NCBI RefSeq assembly: GCF_041583835.1
Contig: NZ_JBFHFC010000013.1
Location: 1 to 58,398 of the forward strand
From: Thiomicrorhabdus sp041583835
Lineage (GTDB): Bacteria > Pseudomonadota > Gammaproteobacteria > Thiomicrospirales > Thiomicrospiraceae
DNA: 58,398 nt
Reading direction: 5' to 3'
In this document: piece after piece, positions 43,380-53,444 of the stretch
Layout of the letters: each line of letters begins with the position of its first letter
Numbering within the stretch: position 1 is the stretch's first letter
Translations under genes and position numbers: made by a program
The notes under the pieces: model-generated
What the model was told of the DNA's origin: nothing
The model's input: the letters and a program-made list of their open reading frames with translations, nothing else
The model's database searches: none

Positions 43380-44819
43380 ATGATGCATGATTTTTCTCAA
43401 TCAAAGATTCTAGTCGTGGGCGACGTAATGCTCGATCAGTATTGGACCGGTCGAGCGGGTCGCATTTCTCCCGAAGCACCGGTACCGGTAGTTAAGGTGG
43501 GGGGTGAAGAGGTGCGTGCCGGCGGTGCTGCCAACGTGGCTTTGAATATCGCCGCTTTAGGCGCTAAGGCGCATTTGATGGGTGTGGTCGGCCATGATGT
43601 TTACGGTCAGCAATTGGAAACGTTGTTGGAAGAATCCGGTGTGACGTCCGACTGGGCTTATTCGGATAGCGGTACGATCTGCAAATTGAGAGTGTTGAGT
43701 CATCATCAGCAATTGATTCGTATGGATTTTGAAAATCCGGTTCCCGCCGAACCTGCTTTGGAATTGGCGAATAAGGTCGCTCAGAAGGTCGGTGAGTATG
43801 ACGTCGTTGTGATCTCCGATTACGCCAAAGGGGCCTTGCAGTTTGTCGAAATGATGATTGCGGCGGCAAAAAAAGTCGACGTGCCTGTACTCATCGATCC
43901 GAAAGGGTTGGATTTCTCGCGTTACCGAGGCGCGACCTTGATTAAACCGAATCAGGGAGAGTTTGAGGCCATTGCCGGTATATGCGCGGATGAAGAAAGT
44001 TTGGTGGAGAAAGCGAAGCAATCTCTTCAGGAACTGGATTTGCAGGGCTTGTTGGTGACGCGCAGCGAACACGGTATGGCGCTGGTGACTAAAAATGAAA
44101 AACCGTATTTATTGAAGTCGCAGGCTCAGGAAGTGTTTGATGTCACCGGTGCCGGTGATACGGTGATGGCGGCCTTAGCGACCGGGTATGCCAGTGGCAT
44201 GAGTATGCAGAATGCCGTGCATCTGGCGAATCAGGCGGCCAGCATTGTGGTGCGTAAAGTTGGTACTTCAACCGTCTCTAAAGCCGAATTGGATGAAGCA
44301 ATTAAAGCGTCTATGCGTCATCAGGGCTATGTCGCCATGAACGAGGACGAATTGTTGGAGTTGGTGCAGCTGGCACAGAATAACGGCGAGCGCGTCGTGA
44401 TAACCAACGGTTGTTTCGATCTGCTTCATAGCGGGCATGTGCGTTATTTGAACGAAGCCGCCAAACTGGGTGAGCGCTTGATTGTCGCCGTGAATTCAGA
44501 CGAATCGGTGCAGATGCTGAAAGGGCCGAGCCGCCCGATTGTGCCGTTAGAAGGGCGAATGGAATTGTTGTCCGCTTTAAGTTGCGTTGATTGGGTTGTT
44601 CCGTTCAACGAGCAGACGCCGGAGCGCCTGATCTGCAAGCTGAAACCGGATGTCCTCGTAAAAGGTGGAGATTATCGTCCGGAAGAGATTGCAGGTTCGC
44701 AGTGTGTTTGGCAGAATGGAGGGCAGGTTGAAGTGTTGTCTTTCTGGCAGGGATATTCAACCACCAATATCGTAGAGCGTATCCATGAAGCGGAACGTCA
44801 AGAAGCGCTGGATGAATAG
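43380..44819 (+). CDS. hldE: Bifunctional heptose 7-phosphate kinase / heptose 1-phosphate adenylyltransferase
   Basis: About 479 aa from the ATG at 43380 (a second ATG follows at once); more upstream frame exists but is not family-like. PfkB-type kinase domain (about 1-320) with GGEEVRAGGAANVALN and DVTGAGDTVMAALATG. Nucleotidyltransferase domain (about 345-479) with TNGCFDLLHSGHVRYL and VKGGDYRPEEIAG. Makes ADP-heptose for LPS core. Divergent from the PagL-like gene across about 120 nt. Confidence 0.95.
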   Translation: MMHDFSQSKILVVGDVMLDQYWTGRAGRISPEAPVPVVKVGGEEVRAGGAANVALNIAALGAKAHLMGVVGHDVYGQQLETLLEESGVTSDWAYSDSGTICKLRVLSHHQQLIRMDFENPVPAEPALELANKVAQKVGEYDVVVISDYAKGALQFVEMMIAAAKKVDVPVLIDPKGLDFSRYRGATLIKPNQGEFEAIAGICADEESLVEKAKQSLQELDLQGLLVTRSEHGMALVTKNEKPYLLKSQAQEVFDVTGAGDTVMAALATGYASGMSMQNAVHLANQAASIVVRKVGTSTVSKAELDEAIKASMRHQGYVAMNEDELLELVQLAQNNGERVVITNGCFDLLHSGHVRYLNEAAKLGERLIVAVNSDESVQMLKGPSRPIVPLEGRMELLSALSCVDWVVPFNEQTPERLICKLKPDVLVKGGDYRPEEIAGSQCVWQNGGQVEVLSFWQGYSTTNIVERIHEAERQEALDE

Positions 44820-44847
44820 AGAATCACCATTGAAGAACAATAAACAG

Positions 44848-45417
44848 ATGCAGATTGACTTTGTTCACGCACTTGCTGAGCACCAGCGTGCGATTGATTC
44901 GGTGTTGCAGCAATCGCAGCAAATTGAACAGGCCGTTATGTCCATCATTAAGTCGGTCGATAGCGGTGGTAAGGTGATTTGGCTTGGTAACGGCGGTAGT
45001 GCGGCGGATGCTCAGCACATGGCTGCCGAACTGATGGTGCGTTACGTTAAGAATCGTCGTCCGATCGCATCCATTGCATTGACTACCGACAGTTCTATTT
45101 TGACGGCACACAGTAACGATTATGAATTTGAGACCGTGTTTGCCCGCCAAATTGAAGGGTTGGCCAATCCGGACGATGTGGTCATTGCAATGTCCACGTC
45201 GGGAAAAAGCGCCAATGTCGTCAAGGCGATTGAGGTCGCAAAAGATAAGGGCTGCTTTACGGTCGCAATGACCGGCAGTGCGGAGAGTCCTTTGAATGAT
45301 TTGTCCGATATCTGCTTTCGGGTGGATACAATGGAAACCGCCCGGGCCCAAGAAGCCCATAGTATGATCAGCCATTTAATTTGCGAAGGCTTGGATTCAG
45401 TATATGCGATGGAATAA
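44848..45417 (+). CDS. gmhA: Phosphoheptose isomerase
   Basis: 189 aa from ATG 44848, matching the homologue length; in-frame starts at 44812 or 44785 are possible and no start has a strong ribosome site. SIS-domain pattern LGNGGSAADAQHMAAEL, ALTTDSSILTAHSNDY, AMSTSGKSANVVKAI and the C-terminal QEAHSMISHLICE. Converts sedoheptulose 7-phosphate for the ADP-heptose route, together with hldE upstream. Confidence 0.92.
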   Translation: MQIDFVHALAEHQRAIDSVLQQSQQIEQAVMSIIKSVDSGGKVIWLGNGGSAADAQHMAAELMVRYVKNRRPIASIALTTDSSILTAHSNDYEFETVFARQIEGLANPDDVVIAMSTSGKSANVVKAIEVAKDKGCFTVAMTGSAESPLNDLSDICFRVDTMETARAQEAHSMISHLICEGLDSVYAME

Positions 45418-45424
45418 GAATCAA

Positions 45425-45487
45425 ATGAATCTCTCACGTTGCCGGGGCTGTCGTTATTACGATCCCGACGGGCAAAGGGGGAATTAG
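45425..45487 (+). CDS. Possible 20-residue micro-ORF with a CxxC motif
   Basis: ATG at 45425 to TAG at 45485-45487, lying exactly between the gmhA stop (8 nt upstream) and the glk ATG (next base). The peptide is Arg/Cys/Tyr-rich with CRGC. The spacing suggests translational coupling to glk, but the sequence GGGCAAAGGGGG needed as the glk ribosome site falls within it. A remnant of a longer zinc-ribbon protein is equally possible. Confidence 0.25.
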   Translation: MNLSRCRGCRYYDPDGQRGN

Positions 45488-46594
45488 ATGTTGTTTCTGG
45501 CGGGCGATATCGGTGGCACTAAAGCACTGCTTCAACTGATTGAAATTCAGCCGGAAACTTCTACAACCCTTCATCGTGGACAACAACGTTATCTTTGCCA
45601 AGAATTCGACTCGCTCGAATCGATTATTCAAACCTTTCTTTCCAGTTTAAATCTTTCTTCCAATATTATTGAGTCCGCTTGTTTCGGTCTGCCCGGGCCG
45701 GTCGACGGTCGTGTCGTGCAGTTGACGAATCTGCCTTGGGAAGTCGATGCCGATCAAATCGAACAGCTCTGTTCAATTCGAAATGTTTCTTTTATTAACG
45801 ATTTTCATGCTGCCGCCTTGGGTGTGCAGGCCCTGACCTCCGAGCAGGTGTTGACATTGTATGACCCTTCTCTCTACGAAAAAGAGCCGTTTCCGGTTGC
45901 CGGACATTATCTGGTGATTGGTGCAGGAACCGGCTTGGGGGTCTCTCCGGTCTTTTTCGACGGTACTGAGGTAAATCCGATTGCTTCGGAAGGCGGACAC
46001 TTCGATTTTGCGCCGATTTCGGAAACCCAACAGCTGCTTTTGAACTGGTTGTGGCAGGAATATGAGCACGTCTCTTATGAAAGAGTGTTGTCCGGACCAG
46101 GGTTGGAAACCCTGTATCGTTTCTTTCAGTTATATGACTGTCCGGTGACGTATTCGGCGGATGATTCACAAAACTTTAAAAAAAATCGGATTAAAAGTAC
46201 GCAAAATGACCAACTAGGTTTATTTATTGCTGAACCCCGGTTGGATGCTCTAAATGTTCAACCCCTGTCCGCCGCGGAAATATTCGGTGCCGCAGAGCGA
46301 AATGAGCCGATTGCAGTTAAGGCGATGACCGAATTTGTGACGATTTATGGCGCCTTTGTTGGTGCAGCCGCACTACTTTGGAGTGCTCCTCAGGGGGTTT
46401 ATCTTGCAGGAGGGATTGCTGCCAAGATCATTAATTGGATGAATAAGCCTTATTTTCATAAGGCTTATTTGGAGAAGGGACGTATGTCGAAGATTGTGGC
46501 GAGTCGTCCGGTTTATTTGATTAATGACGATTTATTGGGCTTGAGAGGCGCGATGCAACACAATTTGCGGTTTTCAAAATCCAATGGCGCCTAG
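45488..46594 (+). CDS. glk: Glucokinase
   Basis: 368 aa. Phosphate-binding loop LAGDIGGTKALL, GLPGPVDGRVVQLTNLPW, catalytic FINDFHAAALG, IGAGTGLGVSP and EGGHFDFAP mark the bacterial Glk family. It is somewhat longer than usual, with a polar insert (about 222-255; AT-rich DNA) not seen in typical members. Phosphorylates glucose, feeding the glycogen genes downstream or recovering glucose released from glycogen. AAAGGGGG lies upstream. Confidence 0.9.
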   Translation: MLFLAGDIGGTKALLQLIEIQPETSTTLHRGQQRYLCQEFDSLESIIQTFLSSLNLSSNIIESACFGLPGPVDGRVVQLTNLPWEVDADQIEQLCSIRNVSFINDFHAAALGVQALTSEQVLTLYDPSLYEKEPFPVAGHYLVIGAGTGLGVSPVFFDGTEVNPIASEGGHFDFAPISETQQLLLNWLWQEYEHVSYERVLSGPGLETLYRFFQLYDCPVTYSADDSQNFKKNRIKSTQNDQLGLFIAEPRLDALNVQPLSAAEIFGAAERNEPIAVKAMTEFVTIYGAFVGAAALLWSAPQGVYLAGGIAAKIINWMNKPYFHKAYLEKGRMSKIVASRPVYLINDDLLGLRGAMQHNLRFSKSNGA

Positions 46595-46655
46595 TCGATT
46601 TTTACGTTTTATTTAGTTATAGACATGAACAGTTGGATGCAAAGAGGATATCTGA

Positions 46656-47924
46656 ATGAAGTACTATTGTGAGACGAAGACTGCAACGGAATTGACCCGT
46701 AAGACATTGGCTGTTGTTTTGGCTGGGGGGGAGGGAAGCCGTCTAAAGGATTTAACTAAATGGCGTGCCAAGCCTGCAGTTCCTTTCGGCGGTAAATATC
46801 GAATTATCGATTTCGTATTGTCTAACTGCGTGAATACCGGGATTCGAAAGATCGGTGTTTTGACCCAGTACAAGTCTCACTCGTTAATCCGTCATATTCA
46901 GCGTGCATGGAGTTTCATGCGTTACGAGGTTGGCGAATTCGTCGAATTGTTGCCGGCTCAGCAGCGAATTGATAAGGAATGGTATAAAGGGACGGCGGAC
47001 GCGCTGTACCAAAACCTGGATATCATGCGCCGCCATACCCCTGAATATGTGTTGGTCCTAGGTGGAGATCATATTTATTCGATGGATTACAGCGATATGC
47101 TGGTTGAGCATGCCAATTCAGGTGCCGATGTCACGATTGGCTGTATCGAAGTTCCTAAAGACGAAGCCAGAGGTTTTGGTGTCATGTCGGTTGACGAAGA
47201 GATGAATATCACGAAGTTTACCGAAAAACCGGCTGATCCTGACTCCATGCCGGGTAAACCGGATATGGCATTGGCGTCGATGGGGATTTATGTTTTTTCA
47301 ACCGAATTTTTGTACCAAAAGTTGATTGAAGACCGAGATAACCCGGATTCGTCGCACGATTTCGGTAAGGATATCATTCCTTCGATTATTGAAGATTGGC
47401 GCGCACGAGCTTTTCCGTTTGTGGATGAAACCGGGGAGCCGATGTACTGGCGTGACGTGGGTACGGTCGAATCTTTTTGGAAAGCCAATTTGGATTTGTG
47501 TTCGATTGAGCCGGAGTTGAATTTATATGACCGCGATTGGCCGATTTGGACGTATCAGGCGCAAATGCCACCCGCTAAATTTACGTTTGATGACGAAGGC
47601 CGACGCGGTGAAGCGATTGATTCGATGGTGGCCGGTGGTTGTATTATTTCCGGAGCGAGAATTAAGCGTTCGATTATTTCCAGCGGTTCCCGCGTTCACA
47701 GTTTCTCTTTGATTAAAGATTCGGTTCTTTTACCGAGAGTCGAAGTAGGGCGTAATTGTCGCATTCAAAATGCGGTGATCGATAAAGGATCGGTGATCCC
47801 GGAAGGTACGGTAATCGGAGAAGATCCGGTTGAAGATGCAAAACGTTTCTATGTGGAAGAATCTTCCGGAATCGTTTTAGTGACCCCCGACATGTTGGGT
47901 AACCGACTGCACATGATCCGTTGA
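46656..47924 (+). CDS. glgC: Glucose-1-phosphate adenylyltransferase (ADP-glucose synthase)
   Basis: 422 aa. Nucleotide-binding LAGGEGSRLKDLTKWRAKPA, KYRIIDFVLSNCVN, GGDHIYSMDY, FTEKP and the left-handed beta-helix C-terminus (GGCIISGARIKRSIIS). Catalyses the committed step of glycogen synthesis; homologues are controlled allosterically. AGAGGA upstream of the ATG. First of six glycogen genes in a row. Confidence 0.95.
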   Translation: MKYYCETKTATELTRKTLAVVLAGGEGSRLKDLTKWRAKPAVPFGGKYRIIDFVLSNCVNTGIRKIGVLTQYKSHSLIRHIQRAWSFMRYEVGEFVELLPAQQRIDKEWYKGTADALYQNLDIMRRHTPEYVLVLGGDHIYSMDYSDMLVEHANSGADVTIGCIEVPKDEARGFGVMSVDEEMNITKFTEKPADPDSMPGKPDMALASMGIYVFSTEFLYQKLIEDRDNPDSSHDFGKDIIPSIIEDWRARAFPFVDETGEPMYWRDVGTVESFWKANLDLCSIEPELNLYDRDWPIWTYQAQMPPAKFTFDDEGRRGEAIDSMVAGGCIISGARIKRSIISSGSRVHSFSLIKDSVLLPRVEVGRNCRIQNAVIDKGSVIPEGTVIGEDPVEDAKRFYVEESSGIVLVTPDMLGNRLHMIR

Positions 47925-47952
47925 ACGATTTATAACAAGACCGGCGGCGAAG

Positions 47953-49680
47953 ATGAAAGCGAAAAGCGATAAGAAAATTAAGGTTGTGTTGTGCTGGCAT
48001 ATGCACCAGCCGCATTACCGGGACGGATTGGACGGAGTTTACCGTCTGCCGTGGGTGTATTTGCATGCCATCAAGGATTACACCGACATGGTGTGGCATT
48101 TGGAAAATTGTCCGCAAGCTAAAGTTGTGGTCAATTTTGCCCCGGTTTTGTTAGAGCAGTTGAGCGATTATCAACAGCAGATGCAACGTTGGTTGGATTC
48201 CGGCGAACCCATGCAGGATCCGTTGTTGAATCTGGTGGCGGGCGTAACGCCGGTACCCAGCGATATCAAACAGCGTGCAGAGATAGTCGCCGTCTGTCAA
48301 CGCGCCTATGCACCGACCATGATTAATCCGTTGCCGCATTTCCGTGAATTGGTTGAGATGGTTCAGGCCAATAGTGCCCCGGAAGGGATCGACAGCGTTT
48401 GTGTCGGTTATTTGAATGCCCAGTTTTTCACCGACCTTTTAATGTGGTATCACCTCGCTTGGATGGGGATTAGTTTGCGTCATGATGACCCGCGGGTTAA
48501 TCGGTTGATGGCTAAGAAACACAATTACGGTCAAGCCGATCAGCGTTTGATGATTGAGATCATGGCGGATGCGGTTGGCGGGATTGTGCCTCGTTACCGC
48601 GCCTTGATGGAAAAAGGCCAGATAGAGATTTCAATGACGCCTTACGGTCATCCGATCGTTCCTTTACTGATTGATTTTAAGAGCATGCGCGATGCTTTGC
48701 CGGATGCACCGTCTCCGCATTATGCCGCTTATCCGGACGGTTACGAGCGTTCAAAATGGCATATGCAGCACGGTTTTGAGGTTTATGAACAACATTTTGG
48801 CTGCCGTCCTAAGGGGATATGGTTGTCGGAAGGGGCTTTAAGCAGTGCCGCTGTCGGACTGTTGGACGAATATGGCATCGGTTGGACGGCGTCCGGGGAA
48901 GGTGTGTGGCGTCATTCCTGCGAAGCATCGCATATCAATCAGCATGATTTGCACAGTAAGAAAGCTCTTTATCAACCTCTTCAGCATGCGTCACAAAATT
49001 GTGCTTTGTTCTTTAGGGACGACGGCTTGTCCGATTTGATCGGTTTTCAGTATAAAGACTGGCATCCGGACGATGCCGCGGCGGATTTTGTTCAACACAT
49101 GCAGAATATCGCTAATTTTTTGGGTGAAGATGTCGAAGATCATGTGGTCAGTGTTATTTTGGACGGTGAGAACGCCTGGGAATATTACCCGGATAATGCC
49201 CATCATTTTTTATCGAGTTTATATAAATCGTTAAGCAGTCACCCGCGTGTAGAGATGACGACGTTTTCTCAAGCGCTGGAACAGGGGGCGAAAGTCCGTC
49301 ATTTGCCGATATTAAAATCGGGGAGTTGGGTGTACGGTTCGTTTTCAACCTGGATTGGCGAAAAGGATAAAAACAAGGGGTGGGATTTATTGGTTGAAGC
49401 CAAGCTTTGTTTCGACGAGGTGATGGCGGCCAATCGATTGACACCTCAAGAGGTGGAAATGGCAACGGAGCAATTGGCTATTTGCGAAGGTTCCGACTGG
49501 TTCTGGTGGTTTGGAGATTACAATCCGTCGGATTCGGTCAGAGATTTCGATCGCTTGTACCGACGCCATTTGACCAAGTTATATCAGATGTTGGGCGAAA
49601 CTCCGCCGGAAGCGTTGAACGTACCGATTTCGGAAGGCGGTGGCAGTATGGAAAACTCAGGGACGATGCGACGCAATTAG
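47953..49680 (+). CDS. Glycoside hydrolase family 57 alpha-amylase/glucanotransferase-type enzyme
   Basis: 575 aa. GH57 landmarks: CWHMHQPHYRD near the start, GQIEISMTPYGHPIVPLL, the nucleophile Glu in GIWLSEGALS and the acid Asp in VILDGENAWEYY. No signal peptide, so cytoplasmic. GH57 members include amylases, 4-alpha-glucanotransferases, amylopullulanases and branching enzymes; the activity cannot be fixed here. Its place between glgC and malQ suggests intracellular trimming of glycogen. Serine/glycine-rich tail of about 20 residues. Confidence 0.88.
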   Translation: MKAKSDKKIKVVLCWHMHQPHYRDGLDGVYRLPWVYLHAIKDYTDMVWHLENCPQAKVVVNFAPVLLEQLSDYQQQMQRWLDSGEPMQDPLLNLVAGVTPVPSDIKQRAEIVAVCQRAYAPTMINPLPHFRELVEMVQANSAPEGIDSVCVGYLNAQFFTDLLMWYHLAWMGISLRHDDPRVNRLMAKKHNYGQADQRLMIEIMADAVGGIVPRYRALMEKGQIEISMTPYGHPIVPLLIDFKSMRDALPDAPSPHYAAYPDGYERSKWHMQHGFEVYEQHFGCRPKGIWLSEGALSSAAVGLLDEYGIGWTASGEGVWRHSCEASHINQHDLHSKKALYQPLQHASQNCALFFRDDGLSDLIGFQYKDWHPDDAAADFVQHMQNIANFLGEDVEDHVVSVILDGENAWEYYPDNAHHFLSSLYKSLSSHPRVEMTTFSQALEQGAKVRHLPILKSGSWVYGSFSTWIGEKDKNKGWDLLVEAKLCFDEVMAANRLTPQEVEMATEQLAICEGSDWFWWFGDYNPSDSVRDFDRLYRRHLTKLYQMLGETPPEALNVPISEGGGSMENSGTMRRN

Positions 49681-49708
49681 GAATAAATTCTTAACATGAG
49701 ATAAGACC

Positions 49709-51112
49709 GTGAATAAAAGACAAGCTGGTGTGTTGTTACATCCAACCTCTCTTCCCAATTCGGACGGTAAGCCCGGACAGTTGAATGAGCAGGCATGGCG
49801 TTTTTTAGATTGGATGGAATCTTCCGGTCTGTCGATATGGCAGATGCTGCCATTGAGCGAACCTCATGAAGATCGTTCGCCTTATCAGGCGGTATCCGCT
49901 TTTGCGTTGAACCCCGCACTGTTGCCGGATGATTGGTCGGATTTGTGTGATGAAAGCGACTTTTTAGCTTATCTTCATAATCCGCCGCACTGGTTGGATG
50001 ATTATGCTTTGTTTATGGCGATCCGCAAGGAGCATCATTTAGCAAGTTGGCGGGATTGGCCTCATGATTTGAAAACGCGTGAACCAAAAGCGTTGCAAAC
50101 CTTTGCCGAAAAACATCAAGCAGTGATTCAGGCTTTAAAACGCCAGCAGTTTGTATTGCACCGAATCTGGCACAAGTTGAAAGTGGATGCCAATCGCAAA
50201 GGCATACAACTGTTTGGCGATATGCCTATTTTTGTAGCGTTTGACAGCGCCGATGTGTGGGCGAATCCTCAGCAGTTTCGATTGGACGAGGATTTAAATC
50301 CCACCGTGGTAACCGGAGTGCCGCCGGATTATTTTTCAAAAACCGGTCAGCGCTGGGGGAACCCGCATTATAACTGGGAAGTGATGCAGGCTGACGGCTT
50401 CGGCTGGTGGCGTGATCGGGTAGCCGCGGCATTGGAAGATTTCGACCTGGTTCGTATCGACCACTTTAGGGGGTTTGAAGCGGCTTGGGAGATTGACGCC
50501 TCCGAAGAGACCGCGGTCAACGGCCACTGGGTGGAGACGCCGGGTGAGGCGTTATTGGATGCTCTGCACGAAGATTTTCCCGATATGCCGTTGATTGCCG
50601 AGGATTTGGGGATTATCACCGAAGGTGTGGTCGCGCTGAAAAACCGTTACGGTCTTCCGGGTATGTCGGTGCTGCAATTTGGCTTTAACGGCCTGCCTGA
50701 TAATCCGCACTCGCTTGACGAGCAAGTGGAGAATTCCGTGACTTATACCGGTACCCATGACAACGATACCACTCTTGGGTGGTATAACAGTTTGGATCCC
50801 GGGACGGAATATTGGGTCAGGGAACAATTGGCCGCCCGTGTCGGAGGCTTGTTGACTGAGTTGCAGTTGCCTTCGAAAATGCCGTGGCCGTTAATTGCCG
50901 CCGCTTTGAATACGGTGGCGCAAAGAGTAATTGTGCCGATGCAGGATTGGCTGATGCTGGATTCGGCGCATCGAATGAACGTTCCCGGCGTGCCGGATGG
51001 GAATTGGAGATGGCAGTTCGGGTGGGAACAGATTCCAGCGGGATTGGAGCAAAATATTAAGGCTTTGATCGAAAGAACCGAACGGATGTCTCAAGAAAAT
51101 TCCAATGAATGA
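49709..51112 (+). CDS. malQ: 4-alpha-glucanotransferase
   Basis: 467 aa from a GTG with only a weak ribosome site. GH77 signatures: AGVLLHPTSLPN, the nucleophile Asp in VRIDHFRGFEAAWEI, Glu in LIAEDLGIIT and TYTGTHDNDTTLGWY. Shortens or lengthens linear maltooligosaccharides. It lies 28 nt after the GH57 gene and 30 nt before glgB. Confidence 0.93.
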   Translation: MNKRQAGVLLHPTSLPNSDGKPGQLNEQAWRFLDWMESSGLSIWQMLPLSEPHEDRSPYQAVSAFALNPALLPDDWSDLCDESDFLAYLHNPPHWLDDYALFMAIRKEHHLASWRDWPHDLKTREPKALQTFAEKHQAVIQALKRQQFVLHRIWHKLKVDANRKGIQLFGDMPIFVAFDSADVWANPQQFRLDEDLNPTVVTGVPPDYFSKTGQRWGNPHYNWEVMQADGFGWWRDRVAAALEDFDLVRIDHFRGFEAAWEIDASEETAVNGHWVETPGEALLDALHEDFPDMPLIAEDLGIITEGVVALKNRYGLPGMSVLQFGFNGLPDNPHSLDEQVENSVTYTGTHDNDTTLGWYNSLDPGTEYWVREQLAARVGGLLTELQLPSKMPWPLIAAALNTVAQRVIVPMQDWLMLDSAHRMNVPGVPDGNWRWQFGWEQIPAGLEQNIKALIERTERMSQENSNE

Positions 51113-51142
51113 AGTTAAAACAATAGGTGGGTTAAAGAGCAG

Positions 51143-53365
51143 ATGCAAATAAAATCAAAGGCGATTCATACGGTTTCTGAAAACGAAATTCAGTGTTTGC
51201 AACAAGGTTGCCATCACGATCCCTTCTCCGTTCTGGGGTGTCATCCGCTGGATGTGGTTTCGGAAGATGAACAGGCTTGGATGATTCGTGTTTGGTTGCC
51301 GACGGCGGAAGAGGCCTGCGTTTTAACTCAGGACGAACAAACGATTACACTGGAACGTATCGAAGGCAGCGACTTGTTTGTAGTTGTGATCGACGCCGAG
51401 CAGAAAGCACTTTTGCCGCTGCATTATAAGGTTTTGTGGACCGAAGCCGACGGCTCGCGGCATAGCTTGGTTTCGCCTTATACCTTTTTGCCTCAGCTTG
51501 GGGAATTGGATTTGCATTTATTTGCCGAAGGGCGTCATTGGCATCTGTATGAAGTGTTGGGTGCGCATCCAAAAACGGTTGACGGGATTGCAGGTGTTCA
51601 GTTCGCCGTATGGGCGCCTTCTGCGGAACGGGTGTCCGTGGTCGGGGATTTTAACGGTTGGAATGGTCTGCGTCATCCCATGAGAGTGCGTGGCGGTTCG
51701 GGGGTGTGGGAACTTTTCATTCCGGGATTGCATAGCGGCGACCTGTACAAATTTGAAATTCGAAATCGTAATACCGGAGACAGCTTTACCAAGACCGACC
51801 CTTATGCGCAATCGATGGAGTATCGTCCTGCAACCGGATGTATCGTTTATGATTCGAAATATCAGTGGAACGATCGGGCCTGGTTGGATTATCTGGCCGG
51901 ATTCGATTGGCAGAAGTCACCGATCAATATTTATGAGGTGCATTTGGGATCGTGGCAAAAGGCCGACGACGGCGGTTTTTTGAATTATCGGGAGATCGCT
52001 CACCGATTGGTCGATTATGTTCAGTGGATGGGGTATACGCATATTGAGTTGCTGCCGATTTCCGAACACCCGTTGGATCAATCTTGGGGTTATCAAACCA
52101 GCGGTTATTTTTCTCCGACCAGCCGTTTCGGTACGCCGGACGATTTCCGCTATTTTGTGGATTATTGCCATCAGCACAGTATCGGCGTGTTTTTGGATTG
52201 GGTGCCGGCGCATTTTCCTAAAGACGAATTTGCACTGGGCCGTTTTGACGGCACGGCGCTTTACGAACATGAAGATCCGCGTAAAGGCGAGCACCAGGAT
52301 TGGGGAACTTACATTTTCAACTTCGGCCGTAACGAAGTACGCAATTTTCTGTTGAGCAATGCGTTGTATTGGATTAAAGAGCTGCATATTGACGGTCTTC
52401 GTGTGGATGCTGTGGCTTCGATGCTGTATTTGGATTATTCGCGCGAAGACGGGCAGTGGGTGCCGAACGAGCACGGCGGACGAGAAAATCTTGAGGCGAT
52501 CGACTTTCTACGTGCACTGAACGAGGAAGTTCATGCGCAGTGTCCGGGTGCCGTGGTGATGGCTGAAGAGTCCACTTCCTGGCCGATGGTTTCGCGGCCG
52601 ACCTGGATGGGCGGTTTAGGCTTTTCCATGAAGTGGAATATGGGTTGGATGAACGATACTTTGGATTATTTTGAAAAGGAACCGATCTACCGCCCTTACC
52701 ATCATAATCAGCTGACGTTCAGTCAAATGTATGCCTATTCGGAAAATTTCATTTTGCCGTTGTCGCACGATGAAGTCGTACATTTGAAAGGTTCGTTGAT
52801 CGGCAAGATGCCGGGAGACGATTGGCAGAAAGCGGCTAACTTGCGATTGCTGCTTGCTTATCAGATGTTGAATCCCGGTAAGAAGTTACTGTTTATGGGA
52901 TCGGAGTTTGCACAGTGGACGGAATGGAACGATTCCCGCGCTTTGGATTGGCATTTGTGCGACGTGCCTCTGAATCGCGGAATTCAGCTTTTGGCTAAGG
53001 AGTTGAACCACCTCTATAAAAACCATCCGGCACTCTATGAACGCGATTTCGTCGGTGAAGGGTTTGCGTGGATTGATTGCCACGATTATCAACAGTCGAT
53101 TTTAAGTTTTATCCGTTATTCCGAATATGAGAAGTTGGTGTGTGTGTTTAATTTCACGCCGGTACCGAGGGAAAATTATCGCATCGGATTGCCGGATGCA
53201 GGTACGTATGTGGAAGTGCTTAATTCCGATTCCGAAGGATTCGGAGGAAGCAATATGGGCAATGGCGGTATTGTGACGACTCAGGATCAACCGTGGATGA
53301 ATCAACCTTGTTCGGCGGAATTGACCTTGCCTCCGTTGTCGGTACTGGTGTTGTCATTGAAGTGA
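51143..53365 (+). CDS. glgB: 1,4-alpha-glucan branching enzyme
   Basis: 740 aa, full-length form with two N-terminal beta domains (CBM48 at about 130-230; VWAPSAERVSVVGDFNGWNG). The GH13 barrel has Asp in GLRVDAVASMLY, Glu in VVMAEESTSWP and LSHDEVVHLKGS. A C-terminal beta domain follows. Forms 1,6 branches in glycogen. Confidence 0.96.
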   Translation: MQIKSKAIHTVSENEIQCLQQGCHHDPFSVLGCHPLDVVSEDEQAWMIRVWLPTAEEACVLTQDEQTITLERIEGSDLFVVVIDAEQKALLPLHYKVLWTEADGSRHSLVSPYTFLPQLGELDLHLFAEGRHWHLYEVLGAHPKTVDGIAGVQFAVWAPSAERVSVVGDFNGWNGLRHPMRVRGGSGVWELFIPGLHSGDLYKFEIRNRNTGDSFTKTDPYAQSMEYRPATGCIVYDSKYQWNDRAWLDYLAGFDWQKSPINIYEVHLGSWQKADDGGFLNYREIAHRLVDYVQWMGYTHIELLPISEHPLDQSWGYQTSGYFSPTSRFGTPDDFRYFVDYCHQHSIGVFLDWVPAHFPKDEFALGRFDGTALYEHEDPRKGEHQDWGTYIFNFGRNEVRNFLLSNALYWIKELHIDGLRVDAVASMLYLDYSREDGQWVPNEHGGRENLEAIDFLRALNEEVHAQCPGAVVMAEESTSWPMVSRPTWMGGLGFSMKWNMGWMNDTLDYFEKEPIYRPYHHNQLTFSQMYAYSENFILPLSHDEVVHLKGSLIGKMPGDDWQKAANLRLLLAYQMLNPGKKLLFMGSEFAQWTEWNDSRALDWHLCDVPLNRGIQLLAKELNHLYKNHPALYERDFVGEGFAWIDCHDYQQSILSFIRYSEYEKLVCVFNFTPVPRENYRIGLPDAGTYVEVLNSDSEGFGGSNMGNGGIVTTQDQPWMNQPCSAELTLPPLSVLVLSLK

Positions 53366-53444
53366 ATGTGTCGTCGTAAATGACTGTTTTCGGCGTTTAT
53401 CCAAGAATATTGATATTTAAAATTTAAACTTGTTAGGACGAGGA

